A DNA stretch of 64,000 nt, from the NCBI RefSeq assembly GCF_003851545.1, contig NZ_BHVX01000014.1, positions 62,001 through 126,000 on the forward strand, read 5' to 3'. The notes beneath the pieces were generated by a model. It saw only the letters and a program-made list of their open reading frames with translations, made no database searches and was not told the origin of the DNA. The position numbers and the translations under genes were made by a program. The stretch is from Ralstonia sp. SET104 (GTDB taxonomy: Bacteria > Pseudomonadota > Gammaproteobacteria > Burkholderiales > Burkholderiaceae). This document shows, in pieces, positions 9,116-17,108 of the stretch. Positions within the stretch are counted from its first letter, which is position 1. Each line of letters opens with the position of its first letter.

Positions 9116-9840
9116 GCCGCTGCCGCCTTGTGTTCGGTTGAGCCCCAACGTGCAGGCGTATCACGTTCCTGGCGTTTCACCTTGCCATCGCTCACGTGGT
9201 GCAGATCGTCGGCGGCGGCGATCACCTGGGGATCATGGGAGGAAAACACCACGGCGACCGCGTGCTCGCGTTGAAGCCGGCGCAGCAGCGCCAGAATGGA
9301 TCGGCCGGTCAGACTGTCAAGGTTCGCGGTCGGCTCATCGGCGAGTACCAGCGCGGGCCGATGCACCAGCGCACGCGCAATGGCGACCCGCTGGCGCTGG
9401 CCGCCGGACAGTTGACCCGGGCGATGCTGCGCCTTGTCGGCCAGGCCGACTTCATCCAGCATCTCCATCGCGCGTGCCTTTCGCTCGGCAGCCGGCACGC
9501 GTTGCAACCACAGTGGATATTCGACGTTTTCATACGCCGACAGAACGGGCAGCAGATTGAAGTTCTGGAAAACGAAACCGATGTGGCGCGCACGGAAGTC
9601 GCTCAGCGCGTCGCCGGACAGCTCGGCCAGGTTGTGGCCCGCCACCTTGACTACGCCCGCCTCGGGCCTGTCGATGCCGCCAAGCAGGTGGAGCAGGGTG
9701 CTTTTCCCGCTGCCGGAAGGTCCCGCCAATACGGTGAATCTTCCATTGGCGATTTCGAGTCCGGCATCGCAGATGGCGGGAACCTTGACTTGGTCGAGCC
9801 AATAATCTTTGACGATTCCTTGCATTTCAGCGGCAAACAT
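9106..9840 (-). CDS. ABC transporter ATP-binding protein, LolD/MacB type
   Basis: A 244-residue ATPase with Walker A GPSGSGKST (about 40-48), a Q-loop, the signature LSGGQRQR and Walker B LVLADEP followed by T-A-N-L-D, as in LolD/MacB-type ATPases. The start at 9840 has GGAGA six bases upstream; a TTG just before it is less likely. It is the first gene of the operon and overlaps the permease gene. An inverted repeat at 9866-9881 sits just upstream and may control the operon. Confidence 0.92.
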   Translation of the reverse strand: MFAAEMQGIVKDYWLDQVKVPAICDAGLEIANGRFTVLAGPSGSGKSTLLHLLGGIDRPEAGVVKVAGHNLAELSGDALSDFRARHIGFVFQNFNLLPVLSAYENVEYPLWLQRVPAAERKARAMEMLDEVGLADKAQHRPGQLSGGQRQRVAIARALVHRPALVLADEPTANLDSLTGRSILALLRRLQREHAVAVVFSSHDPQVIAAADDLHHVSDGKVKRQERDTPARWGSTEHKAAAACS

Positions 9841-10439
9841 CAAGCTCTCCGATTAAAAGCTGCTTGATTCATTTTTGAATCGGGTTGCTGGCGGGTTGCG
9901 CCATCGACGGGCGGTTCCGTCTTTGTGTAGGTGTAACGCAATGTCTTGTCTGGCTTGCGCCATACGGTGCGGGGCATGCCGGCCGTTCCATTGTCGGAGA
10001 CGGTTTTTGTGTTGCGATGCCGGTGCTGCCAATCAAGGCTGGGATTATTGTCTTTTCCAGAAGTTAATGGGCGATATTTAAATGGTGTTTTTTGTGATGC
10101 GAGAAAATATTAAATAAATTGTGTCGCCCTTGCCGCGATGCATTTTGATGGCAATTCCCACCCGAATCGAATCAGGATTACGCTGGTCCGACGATGAAAT
10201 GATGTTCTGAGTATTCAGTCCGCAGGCATTACAAGCTGTCCGGTCGGCGGCTCAAGTGCCGCGACTATCGCCCTGGCTGGTGTTGGCTCGGTGCGTGCCA
10301 GTGCAGGGGCGCCGTCTGCAAGACTGTTGCGAACCTGCTTTAATACACCCCGCTCGCACCGGGAAAGCGCTGTATCTAATGCTACATAACGGTGCGGCTC
10401 CATTACGCCCCATGAGGCCCCACAAGGAGAATCCCCACC
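9841..10439. other. 600-base divergent intergenic region, no gene seen
   Basis: This lies between the leftward ABC operon and the rightward iorAB genes. It includes an AT-rich tract around 10065-10125. The open frames here are short, Cys/Arg-rich and lack ribosome sites. It presumably holds both promoters, but I could not assign -35/-10 pairs with confidence. Confidence 0.5.
9866..9881. promoter_or_regulatory. Inverted repeat upstream of ABC operon
   Basis: GATTCA-TTTT-TGAATC is a perfect 6-bp inverted repeat 26 bases before the ATPase ATG. The position suits an operator or a 5'-UTR hairpin. No regulator gene adjoins it. Confidence 0.35.
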
Positions 10440-10898
10440 ATGGTCACGCTGAATATCAACGGCAAATCCGTGGAAGTTGATGCCGATCCGTCAACGCCGC
10501 TGCTCTGGGCGTTGCGCGACAACCTTGGTCTGACTGGCACGAAATTCGGTTGCGGTGTCGCCTCGTGCGGTGCCTGCACTGTGCACCTGAACGGCCAGCC
10601 CACGCGCAGTTGCGTGCTGCCGATCTCCGCGGTGGCGGGCCAGCAGATCACCACCTCTGAACACATCAATGACGACAAGGTCGGCCGCGCCGTGTTCGAC
10701 GCCTGGGTCAAGCACGACGTGGCGCAATGCGGCTACTGCCAGAGCGGCCAGATGATGAGCGCGGTGGGTCTGCTGCGCACCAAGAAGAAGCCGACCGACG
10801 CTGACATTGATACCGCGATGGCCGGCAACCTGTGCCGTTGTGCGACGTATCAACGTATTCGCGCGGCCATTCATGACGCAGCGAAGTCGCTGGCCTGA
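10440..10898 (+). CDS. iorA: Molybdenum hydroxylase small [2Fe-2S] subunit (isoquinoline 1-oxidoreductase alpha type)
   Basis: A 152-residue protein with the two iron-sulfur clusters of the xanthine dehydrogenase family. The plant-ferredoxin-like cluster uses Cys 38, 43, 46 and 58, and the second uses Cys 97, 100, 132 and 134 in the CGYCQSGQ and LCRC motifs. It passes electrons from the Mo site of the large subunit to an acceptor. AAGGAG precedes the start, and the large subunit follows 20 bases later. No FAD subunit gene is present, as in IorAB-type enzymes that use cytochromes. The true substrate (N-heterocycle or aldehyde) cannot be read from sequence. Confidence 0.9.
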   Translation: MVTLNINGKSVEVDADPSTPLLWALRDNLGLTGTKFGCGVASCGACTVHLNGQPTRSCVLPISAVAGQQITTSEHINDDKVGRAVFDAWVKHDVAQCGYCQSGQMMSAVGLLRTKKKPTDADIDTAMAGNLCRCATYQRIRAAIHDAAKSLA

Positions 10899-10918
10899 GC
10901 CCCACCGGAGAACTCACG

Positions 10919-13162
10919 ATGCGTATTCGAAACCTTGAAGCGCTGGCCGGTGGCGGCGCGCAACATCAACCGGCATCTACTGACGCCGACGCCGCGACGC
11001 TTGATCGCCGCAGCTTTTTGAAACTCACGACGCTGGCGGGCGGCGGTCTTGCACTGGGAATTGCACCGGTGCTGGCTGGCGCGCAGGACGCGAAGGCCAA
11101 GCCGCCTTCAGCACCGCAGGCGTTCATCATCATTGCGCCGGACAACACCGTCACCGTGGCAGTGAACCGGCTGGAGTTCGGGCAGGGCGTTCATACAGCA
11201 CTGCCGATGGCGCTGGCTGAAGAACTCGACGTGGATTGGCGCAACGTGCGAGGTATGCTCGCGCCGGCGGCTGATCCGTACAAGGACCCGGGCTTCGGTA
11301 TCCAGATGACGGGCGGCTCGACGGCACTGAACCACTCGTTCCAGCAATACCGGGAATTGGGCGCGCGTGCGCGTGCGATGTTGATCTCGGCAGCGGCTGA
11401 GCGCTGGAAGGTTGATCCGTCGATGTGCCGCACGGCCAATGGCGTGATCACCTCGGGCAGCAACCGCGCCACGTACGGTGAACTCGCGCAAGCCGCGATG
11501 GCGTTGCCGGTGCCAGCACAGGTCACGCTGAAGAACCCGTCGCAGTTCCGCATTGTCGGCAAGCCGACGCCGCGCCTGGATGCACGCGCGAAGCTCGACA
11601 GTTCGCTCAAATTTGGCCTCGACACACGTCTGCCGAACATGAAGGTGGCCGTGCTGGCCCGCCCGCCGCGCTTTGGCGGCAAGGTGGCCAAGTACGACAC
11701 GGCGGCGGCCAAGGCCGTCAAGGGCGTGGTCGATGTGCTGCAGATCCCGACCGACCGTGGCGGCACGGGCGTGGCCGTCATTGCGGACGGCTACTGGCCT
11801 GCCAAGCAGGGCCGCGACGCGCTGCAGGTCACGTGGGAAGACACCGGCTCGACCGTATCCACCCCCGCGCTGATGGCGGAGTACAAAAAACTCGCGGGCC
11901 AGCCCGGCACGATGGCCAAGGCCGCCGATGTGAGCGCAATCCAATCCGCTGCGAAGCACATTCAGGCTGATTACGAATTTCCGTACCTCGCCCACGCGCC
12001 GATGGAGCCGCTGAACTGCACGATCGATCTGCAGCAGGACGGTGGCAAGACGACCGGCGCCAAGGTGTGGGTCGGCTCGCAGTTCCAGACCATCGACCAG
12101 GGTGCGATCGCCAAGGTGCTCGGCGTGCCGCCCGAGAAGATAGAGCTGAACACGATGATGGCCGGTGGCGGTTTCGGCCGGCGCGCGATCACCACGTCAG
12201 ACTACGTGGTGGAAGCGGCCAACGTGGCCAAGGCCTACGCAGCGGCCGGGCACAACGGCCCCGTCAAGGTGATCTGGAGCCGCGAAGATGACATCCGCGG
12301 CGGCTACTACCGCCCGATGCATCTGCATCGCGTGAACGTGGGCGTGGACAGCAGCGGCAAGGTCGTCGGCTGGGACCATGTGATTGTCGGTCAGTCGATC
12401 CTCAAGGGCACGCCGTTCGAGGCTTTCATGGTCAAGAATGGGGTGGACAGCACCATGACCGAGGGCGTGATCGAAAACGACTACGGCTTCCCGATGCAGG
12501 TGACGGTGCACCACCCGGACGTGAACGTGCCGGTGCTGTGGTGGCGTTCTGTGGGCCATACGCACACGGCCTATGTGATGGAAACCATGGTGGATGAGGT
12601 TGCGCACGCCGCCAAGCAAGACCCTGTGGCCTTCCGCCTGGCGCGCTTTACCGGCAAGGAACACGAACGCCATCGTGCGGCGCTGCAACTTGCCGTGGAC
12701 AAGTCCGGCTACGGCAAGCGCAAGCTGCCCAAGGGCCAGGCCTGGGGCGTGGCGGTGCATGCATCGTTCGAGTCAGTGGTGGCGTATGTGGTTGAGGTGT
12801 CGGTCGACCAGGGCAAGCCACGTGTGCATCGTGTCACGGCTGGCGTGCATGCCAACCGCGTGGTCAACCCGATGGGTGCGCAAGCGCAGATCCAGGGTGC
12901 TTGCGTGTTCGGCCTGGCGATGATTCAGCCGGGCTTTGCCATCGACATCGAAAACGGCGCCACCAAGAACAGCAACTTCACCGATTTCCCGCCCGTGCGC
13001 ATGCCAGACGCGCCGCCGGTGAGCGTGTTCTTTGTGCCGTCGGAAGACAACCCGACCGGCCTGGGTGAGCCCGGCACGCCGCCGATTGCACCGGCGGTCG
13101 CCAACGCGCTGTTTACTCTGACCGGCAAGCGTCAGCGCAAGCTGCCGTTCGACACGGTGTAG
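10919..13162 (+). CDS. iorB: Molybdenum hydroxylase large subunit (isoquinoline 1-oxidoreductase beta type)
   Basis: A 747-residue molybdopterin-binding subunit. An RR motif (R30-R31 in DRRSFLK) followed by a hydrophobic stretch resembles a Tat signal, so the complex is probably exported folded to the periplasm. The Mo-site loop GGGFGRRA and the catalytic Glu in GEPG (E717, in LGEPGTPP) are present. The start has GGAGAA upstream. It forms an operon with iorA, and a hairpin terminator follows at 13188. Enzymes of this class hydroxylate N-heterocycles or oxidise aldehydes and often need the cytosine form of the Mo cofactor; a MocA-like gene lies nearby at 13741. Confidence 0.9.
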   Translation: MRIRNLEALAGGGAQHQPASTDADAATLDRRSFLKLTTLAGGGLALGIAPVLAGAQDAKAKPPSAPQAFIIIAPDNTVTVAVNRLEFGQGVHTALPMALAEELDVDWRNVRGMLAPAADPYKDPGFGIQMTGGSTALNHSFQQYRELGARARAMLISAAAERWKVDPSMCRTANGVITSGSNRATYGELAQAAMALPVPAQVTLKNPSQFRIVGKPTPRLDARAKLDSSLKFGLDTRLPNMKVAVLARPPRFGGKVAKYDTAAAKAVKGVVDVLQIPTDRGGTGVAVIADGYWPAKQGRDALQVTWEDTGSTVSTPALMAEYKKLAGQPGTMAKAADVSAIQSAAKHIQADYEFPYLAHAPMEPLNCTIDLQQDGGKTTGAKVWVGSQFQTIDQGAIAKVLGVPPEKIELNTMMAGGGFGRRAITTSDYVVEAANVAKAYAAAGHNGPVKVIWSREDDIRGGYYRPMHLHRVNVGVDSSGKVVGWDHVIVGQSILKGTPFEAFMVKNGVDSTMTEGVIENDYGFPMQVTVHHPDVNVPVLWWRSVGHTHTAYVMETMVDEVAHAAKQDPVAFRLARFTGKEHERHRAALQLAVDKSGYGKRKLPKGQAWGVAVHASFESVVAYVVEVSVDQGKPRVHRVTAGVHANRVVNPMGAQAQIQGACVFGLAMIQPGFAIDIENGATKNSNFTDFPPVRMPDAPPVSVFFVPSEDNPTGLGEPGTPPIAPAVANALFTLTGKRQRKLPFDTV

Positions 13163-13187
13163 TTGTGACCATGGCTTGATGTGATTG

Positions 13188-13228
13188 AAGCCGGCATGCA
13201 GTCGTGTGTGCCGGCTTTCTTGTTCTTG
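13188..13228 (+). terminator. Rho-independent terminator after iorB
   Basis: AAGCCGGCA (13188-13196) pairs with TGCCGGCTT (13209-13217), followed by the T-rich tail TTCTTGTTCTTG. It ends the iorAB transcript before the ohr gene. Confidence 0.7.
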
Positions 13229-13306
13229 CAGCCCAGTAATCGTCCAGTTTTGCGGACCGATTCTTGCGTCCGCGTTGGCGTTGTTCATCCACCGGAGAAG
13301 CATGTC

Positions 13307-13741
13307 ATGGCATTGAATATCCTGTACACCGCCCACGCCAAGGCCACAGGCGGCCGTAATGGCCATACGCAAACCGAAGACGGACAGGTCTCGCACGACT
13401 TGTCGGTGCCCAAGGCCATGGGCGGCCCTGGCAAACCGAACACCACCACGCCCGAAGACCTGTTTGCCGCCGGCTATGCCGCGTGCTTCGGCTCGGCGTG
13501 CGACTTTGTCGCCAAGAGCATGCTCAAGCTCAATCCGAGCAACATCGAGATCCACTGCGATGTGGGTATTGGTACGCGGGATGAGGGCGGTTTTGGTCTG
13601 AAGGTGGGCCTGACTGCACGGATCAGCGGCCTGTCGCAAGCCGATGCCGAGAAGCTGGTGGCACAGGCGCACCAGGTGTGCCCGTATTCGAACGCCACCC
13701 GCAACAACGTGGAAGTCACGCTCAAGACCGAGGTGGCCTGA
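13307..13741 (+). CDS. ohr: Organic hydroperoxide resistance protein (Ohr/OsmC family)
   Basis: A 144-residue Ohr peroxidase that reduces organic and lipid hydroperoxides using the two redox cysteines C60 (GYAACF) and C125 (CPYSNAT); both are present. The start at 13307 follows CCGGAGAAG; an earlier ATG at 13302 is out of frame. Its stop overlaps the next ATG by one base (TGATG). A second Ohr with its own OhrR lies at 61486. This copy has no adjacent regulator gene. Confidence 0.92.
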   Translation: MALNILYTAHAKATGGRNGHTQTEDGQVSHDLSVPKAMGGPGKPNTTTPEDLFAAGYAACFGSACDFVAKSMLKLNPSNIEIHCDVGIGTRDEGGFGLKVGLTARISGLSQADAEKLVAQAHQVCPYSNATRNNVEVTLKTEVA

Positions 13742-14349
13742 TGCCGCAGCCGCCTGTTGTGGGTGCGGTTGTGGGTGTACTGCTGGCCGCGGGCCGCGGC
13801 AGCCGGTTTGACGCGGCGGGCGGAGTCAACAAGCTGCTCGCGCCGCTGCCCGATGGAACACCCGTGGCGGTGCAGTCCGCGCGCCACCTGAAGCAGGCGC
13901 TGGGCGATGTGGTGGCTGTGGTGCCTGCGGCTGCCACACATGGCGCGCAGATCGACGAGTTGATCGCGCTATTGGCCAAGACAGGCTGCGAGGTATTGCG
14001 ATGTTCAGGCGCCGCACGTGGCATGGGCGCCAGCCTGGCTGCCGGCGTGGCCGCGCGCCCGCAAGCTGGCGGCTGGGTCATCGCTCTGGCCGACATGCCG
14101 TGGATTGCCCCTGACACCATCACGCAAGTTGCCAACGCACTCGACCCACACCATTGCGTTGCGCCCTTCCATGCGGGACAGCGAGGCCACCCCATCGGCT
14201 TCGGTGCTGATTTCTTCATCGGCCTGACATCGCTTGACGGGGATGAGGGCGCGCGGCGGCTGATTGACCCCGCCACGCTGATCCGCATCGAAACCCATGA
14301 CGCCGGCATCCTGCGCGATGTCGATACGCGCGCTGATCTGGCGCGCTGA
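13741..14349 (+). CDS. MocA-like nucleotidyltransferase (molybdopterin cytidylyltransferase family)
   Basis: A 202-residue MobA-like NTP transferase with the nucleotide-binding LAAGRGSRF motif (15-23) and the ADMPW motif near residue 118, as in MocA proteins that attach CMP to molybdopterin. IorAB-type enzymes use this cytosine-dinucleotide cofactor, so the location 600 bases after iorB suggests it serves that enzyme. It starts on the last base of the ohr stop codon and should be translated with it. The XdhC-like chaperone often found with such genes is absent. Confidence 0.82.
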   Translation: MPQPPVVGAVVGVLLAAGRGSRFDAAGGVNKLLAPLPDGTPVAVQSARHLKQALGDVVAVVPAAATHGAQIDELIALLAKTGCEVLRCSGAARGMGASLAAGVAARPQAGGWVIALADMPWIAPDTITQVANALDPHHCVAPFHAGQRGHPIGFGADFFIGLTSLDGDEGARRLIDPATLIRIETHDAGILRDVDTRADLAR

Positions 14350-14364
14350 TCTGCGCCGTTCTGC

Positions 14365-15072
14365 TTACAACGAAGCGCCGCCGCACATCACGATCTGCTG
14401 ACCGGTGATGGCGCCGCCGTATTCGCCCGCCAGAAAGGCGGCCATGGCGGCCACCTCTTCGGGAGCGATGAAGCGGCCGATGGGCGGCATGCGTGGTGGG
14501 GTTTGCGCGCGTGCGGGGTCGCGCAGGAATGGCGTGTCTGTCGCGCCGGGCGCGATCACGTTGACGGTGATGCTGCGCGGCGCCAGTTCCGCTGCCCACG
14601 AGCGCGCCATGCCCACGAGGGCCGCCTTGGTGGCAGCGTATTGGCTGCGTGTGGGCGCACCGTTGGCGGTGCGGCTGCCGATCAGGAGGATACGGCCGCC
14701 GGCCGGCATGCGCGGCACCAACTTATCGGCCAGGAACGCTGCAGCATCCACATGCACGCGCCACATGGCAGCGCCATCGGCGGCAGACAGTTCGCCCAGC
14801 GGGGCGGTCCGCATGAAACCCGCCGCATGCACCAGCGCATCGACTGTGCCGAGGCTGTCGCACACTTTGCCCAGGCGCTCGAAATCGGTCACATCCACGT
14901 GTGCGATCTCCAACCCTTCGATCGGCTCGGCGGGCGCGGTCCTGCACAGGCCTGTTACCCGCCAGCCGTCGGTGAGCAGGCGCGCCGCAATGGCGTGGCC
15001 GATGCCGGACGAGGCACCCGTCACCAGGGCATGGCGGGCTGTAGCAGGGGGGTATGCGGGGTGGGTCGGCAT
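14365..15072 (-). CDS. Short-chain dehydrogenase/reductase (SDR)
   Basis: A 235-residue classical SDR with the NAD(P)-binding TGASSGIG motif (18-25), the catalytic Ser133, Tyr145 and Lys149 (YAATK), and the usual C-terminal GxxTG. It starts two bases after the DeoR stop, so it is the last gene of the minus-strand acid-sugar cluster. It probably oxidises or reduces a sugar-derived hydroxyl group. The substrate is not evident. Confidence 0.88.
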   Translation of the reverse strand: MPTHPAYPPATARHALVTGASSGIGHAIAARLLTDGWRVTGLCRTAPAEPIEGLEIAHVDVTDFERLGKVCDSLGTVDALVHAAGFMRTAPLGELSAADGAAMWRVHVDAAAFLADKLVPRMPAGGRILLIGSRTANGAPTRSQYAATKAALVGMARSWAAELAPRSITVNVIAPGATDTPFLRDPARAQTPPRMPPIGRFIAPEEVAAMAAFLAGEYGGAITGQQIVMCGGASL

Positions 15073-15074
15073 GT

Positions 15075-15839
15075 TTATTCCAGCGGGGCGATTTCCACAT
15101 CAACTTCGTCGCGCTCGTGGAAGGGCTCGAGTTGATCGGGCGACGCACCGTTGTCGGTAATGAGCGTCCAGGGCCGCTCGATGGGGGTCCAGTGCTGCTG
15201 GCTGGCGCGCCCCAGCTTGTCTGCCGTGGCAAGCACGAACACTTGCGCAGCTTGGCGGATCACGCATTCCTTCAGATACGCCTGATCGGCCGAAGCCTCG
15301 CACAAGCCGTTGGTGGCGACCACGCCGTCGGCGCTCAGAAATGCCTTGTCGACGCTCACGCGGCCGAGCGACAACTGCGCGAGCGGCCCGAGCGTGCTCA
15401 TGCTGGATGGGCGCACATCGCCGCCGATGAGCGTGACCGGGATGCCGCCGGCCGCCAGCGATGTCACAACCATGAGGTTGTTGGTGACAACGTGGACTTG
15501 CCTGGCCGAAAGATGACGCGCCAGCGCTGCGGTGGTCGTGCCGCCGTCAAGGAAGATGGTGTCGCCGTCGGCGATGTGCACTTGCGCCAGGCGGGCAATC
15601 GCTTCCTTCTGCTCGCGTGCGCTGCTGCGGCGCTCCTCCAATGGTGCTTCGGGTTCGTGTGAGCCGACTGCGGCCGCGCCGCCGTACGTGCGCAGGATGC
15701 GGCGATCAGAAGCGAGCGCGCGCAGGTCGCGGCGCACGGTGGCTTCCGACATGCCGAAGTGCTCGCACAGCGTGGCGACATCGTTCATGCCGCCCAGCAC
15801 GGCTTTCAGCATGGCCTCGCGGCGCTTCGTGACTTTCAT
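15075..15839 (-). CDS. DeoR-family transcriptional regulator
   Basis: A 254-residue protein with an N-terminal DeoR helix-turn-helix (about 18-45, with SEATVRRDL as recognition helix) and a sugar-phosphate-sensing DeoRC domain carrying the GGTTT motif (near 98) and GGD and SADG motifs. Such regulators repress catabolic operons until a phosphorylated intermediate binds. It lies inside the acid-sugar cluster and is the natural candidate to control it. The inverted repeats at 23170 and 23324 are possible operators. Confidence 0.9.
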   Translation of the reverse strand: MKVTKRREAMLKAVLGGMNDVATLCEHFGMSEATVRRDLRALASDRRILRTYGGAAAVGSHEPEAPLEERRSSAREQKEAIARLAQVHIADGDTIFLDGGTTTAALARHLSARQVHVVTNNLMVVTSLAAGGIPVTLIGGDVRPSSMSTLGPLAQLSLGRVSVDKAFLSADGVVATNGLCEASADQAYLKECVIRQAAQVFVLATADKLGRASQQHWTPIERPWTLITDNGASPDQLEPFHERDEVDVEIAPLE

Positions 15840-15902
15840 GTCTGCAAATATCCCACCGGCCTCAGATGGGGGGCCACTGTAGCAAATCGGCCCCGGCTCG
15901 GG

Positions 15903-17078
15903 TCAGCCACGTACCCACGATTCATCCACCGTCACGTATTTGATGCGCTGGCGGAAATAGGTGAAAGCAATGTGCAGCGCACCGTCGTTCCCTTGCACGA
16001 TGGAGGGGTATGAATACTCGCGGTTGCGCTGGTCGGCGGAGTTGTTGGTCATGCAGTAGCCATCGCCAATTTCAATGTTGCGCCGGCGCCAGGTGTGGCC
16101 GCCGTCTTCCGAAATGGCCAGCGACAGGGGCGCGCGCGGGGCGCCCCAGAACGCGGTGCCGCGCGTGGACGCCTGCTGGTCGCGCAGCTCGCCGTGGTCT
16201 TCGGCGTCTTCAATGTCGTCGTACAGCGAGGTGCGGCGGCCAGTGCTGTGCGAGGCATCGCTCTCGTTGTAGACAAGTGCCAGATGACCGTTGCGCAGTG
16301 CCACGAACTGGATCGACGAATTGTTGTTGGGCAGCGTTGTTGGCTGCGGTGCGCTCCAGGTGCGGCCGTCCTGGGAGCGGCTGGCGTAGATGTGGTCCGC
16401 CCAGCGGCTGCGGTACAGCGCGAGCAGGCTGCCGTCGGCCAGCGTCTGCACGTTCATGTGCACGCAGCCGATGCTGTCGGGCACGTCGTAGCGGTTCCAA
16501 TTGCGGCCCTGATCTTCGGAGATCATGACGGCGCTGACGTCGTCGTTGCCGACCCAGCGCTCGCCGGGCTGCGTGCGGCACAGGAACACGGGGCACGCCC
16601 AGGCGCCATCCGGCAGCACGACGATGGGCTGGCGCACGAAGGTGCCGGCCTGGTCGAACAGCGTTTCGATCGGCCCCCAGCTATGGCCGTTATCGGTTGA
16701 GATACGCCGGCGCACGATGGCCGTGTTCTGGTGGCCGGAGAGCTGCGCCGTGTAGATCAGCCAGAGGTCACCGGTTGGCGTAGTAAACAGCACCGGGTTC
16801 TGCTCTGATCGCGTCGGGTCTTCCGATAGCTTGGTTGCGGGTTGCCATTCCGTGCTGCCCGCTGCCAGCCGCGACAAGTAGATCGACACATCGGGAATGC
16901 CTTCCTGTGTGCCGCCAAACCACACGCACAGCAAGTCGCCGTTGGGCAGGGCGTGCAGGTTGGCTGCGTGGTTCTGCACGCAGGGCGTGGGCAGGAAGGC
17001 TTCGCGGCGCTCGGCGTCGGTATAGGCGGCGCGCACGCTGGAATCGAAGGCGGCGTAGGCCGGAAGGGTTGCACTCAT
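15903..17078 (-). CDS. Sialidase-fold beta-propeller protein (predicted neuraminidase family), cytoplasmic
   Basis: A 391-residue protein with four Asp-box repeats, S-x-D-x-G-x-x-W like: 127-134, 187-194, 235-241 and 323-330. The opening QNHAANLHALPNGDLL and WFGGTQEG-PDV motifs are typical of the BNR_2 'predicted neuraminidase' family. It lacks a signal peptide, so it should work in the cytoplasm. Members of this fold include sialidases and several polysaccharide lyases, and most are uncharacterised. In this cluster it may process an imported oligosaccharide or glycoside before the aldolase, dehydrogenase and kinase steps. There is no nan gene set for sialic acid nearby. Sialidase activity itself is not supported. 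Confidence 0.8.
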   Translation of the reverse strand: MSATLPAYAAFDSSVRAAYTDAERREAFLPTPCVQNHAANLHALPNGDLLCVWFGGTQEGIPDVSIYLSRLAAGSTEWQPATKLSEDPTRSEQNPVLFTTPTGDLWLIYTAQLSGHQNTAIVRRRISTDNGHSWGPIETLFDQAGTFVRQPIVVLPDGAWACPVFLCRTQPGERWVGNDDVSAVMISEDQGRNWNRYDVPDSIGCVHMNVQTLADGSLLALYRSRWADHIYASRSQDGRTWSAPQPTTLPNNNSSIQFVALRNGHLALVYNESDASHSTGRRTSLYDDIEDAEDHGELRDQQASTRGTAFWGAPRAPLSLAISEDGGHTWRRRNIEIGDGYCMTNNSADQRNREYSYPSIVQGNDGALHIAFTYFRQRIKYVTVDESWVRG

Positions 17079-17108
17079 GTTGTGTCTCGATGCTTGGTGT
17101 CTGGGGGA

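Noticed and set aside
10215-10403. Small leftward frame upstream of iorA
   Set aside because: 62 codons with no ribosome site, no motif and no conservation evidence.
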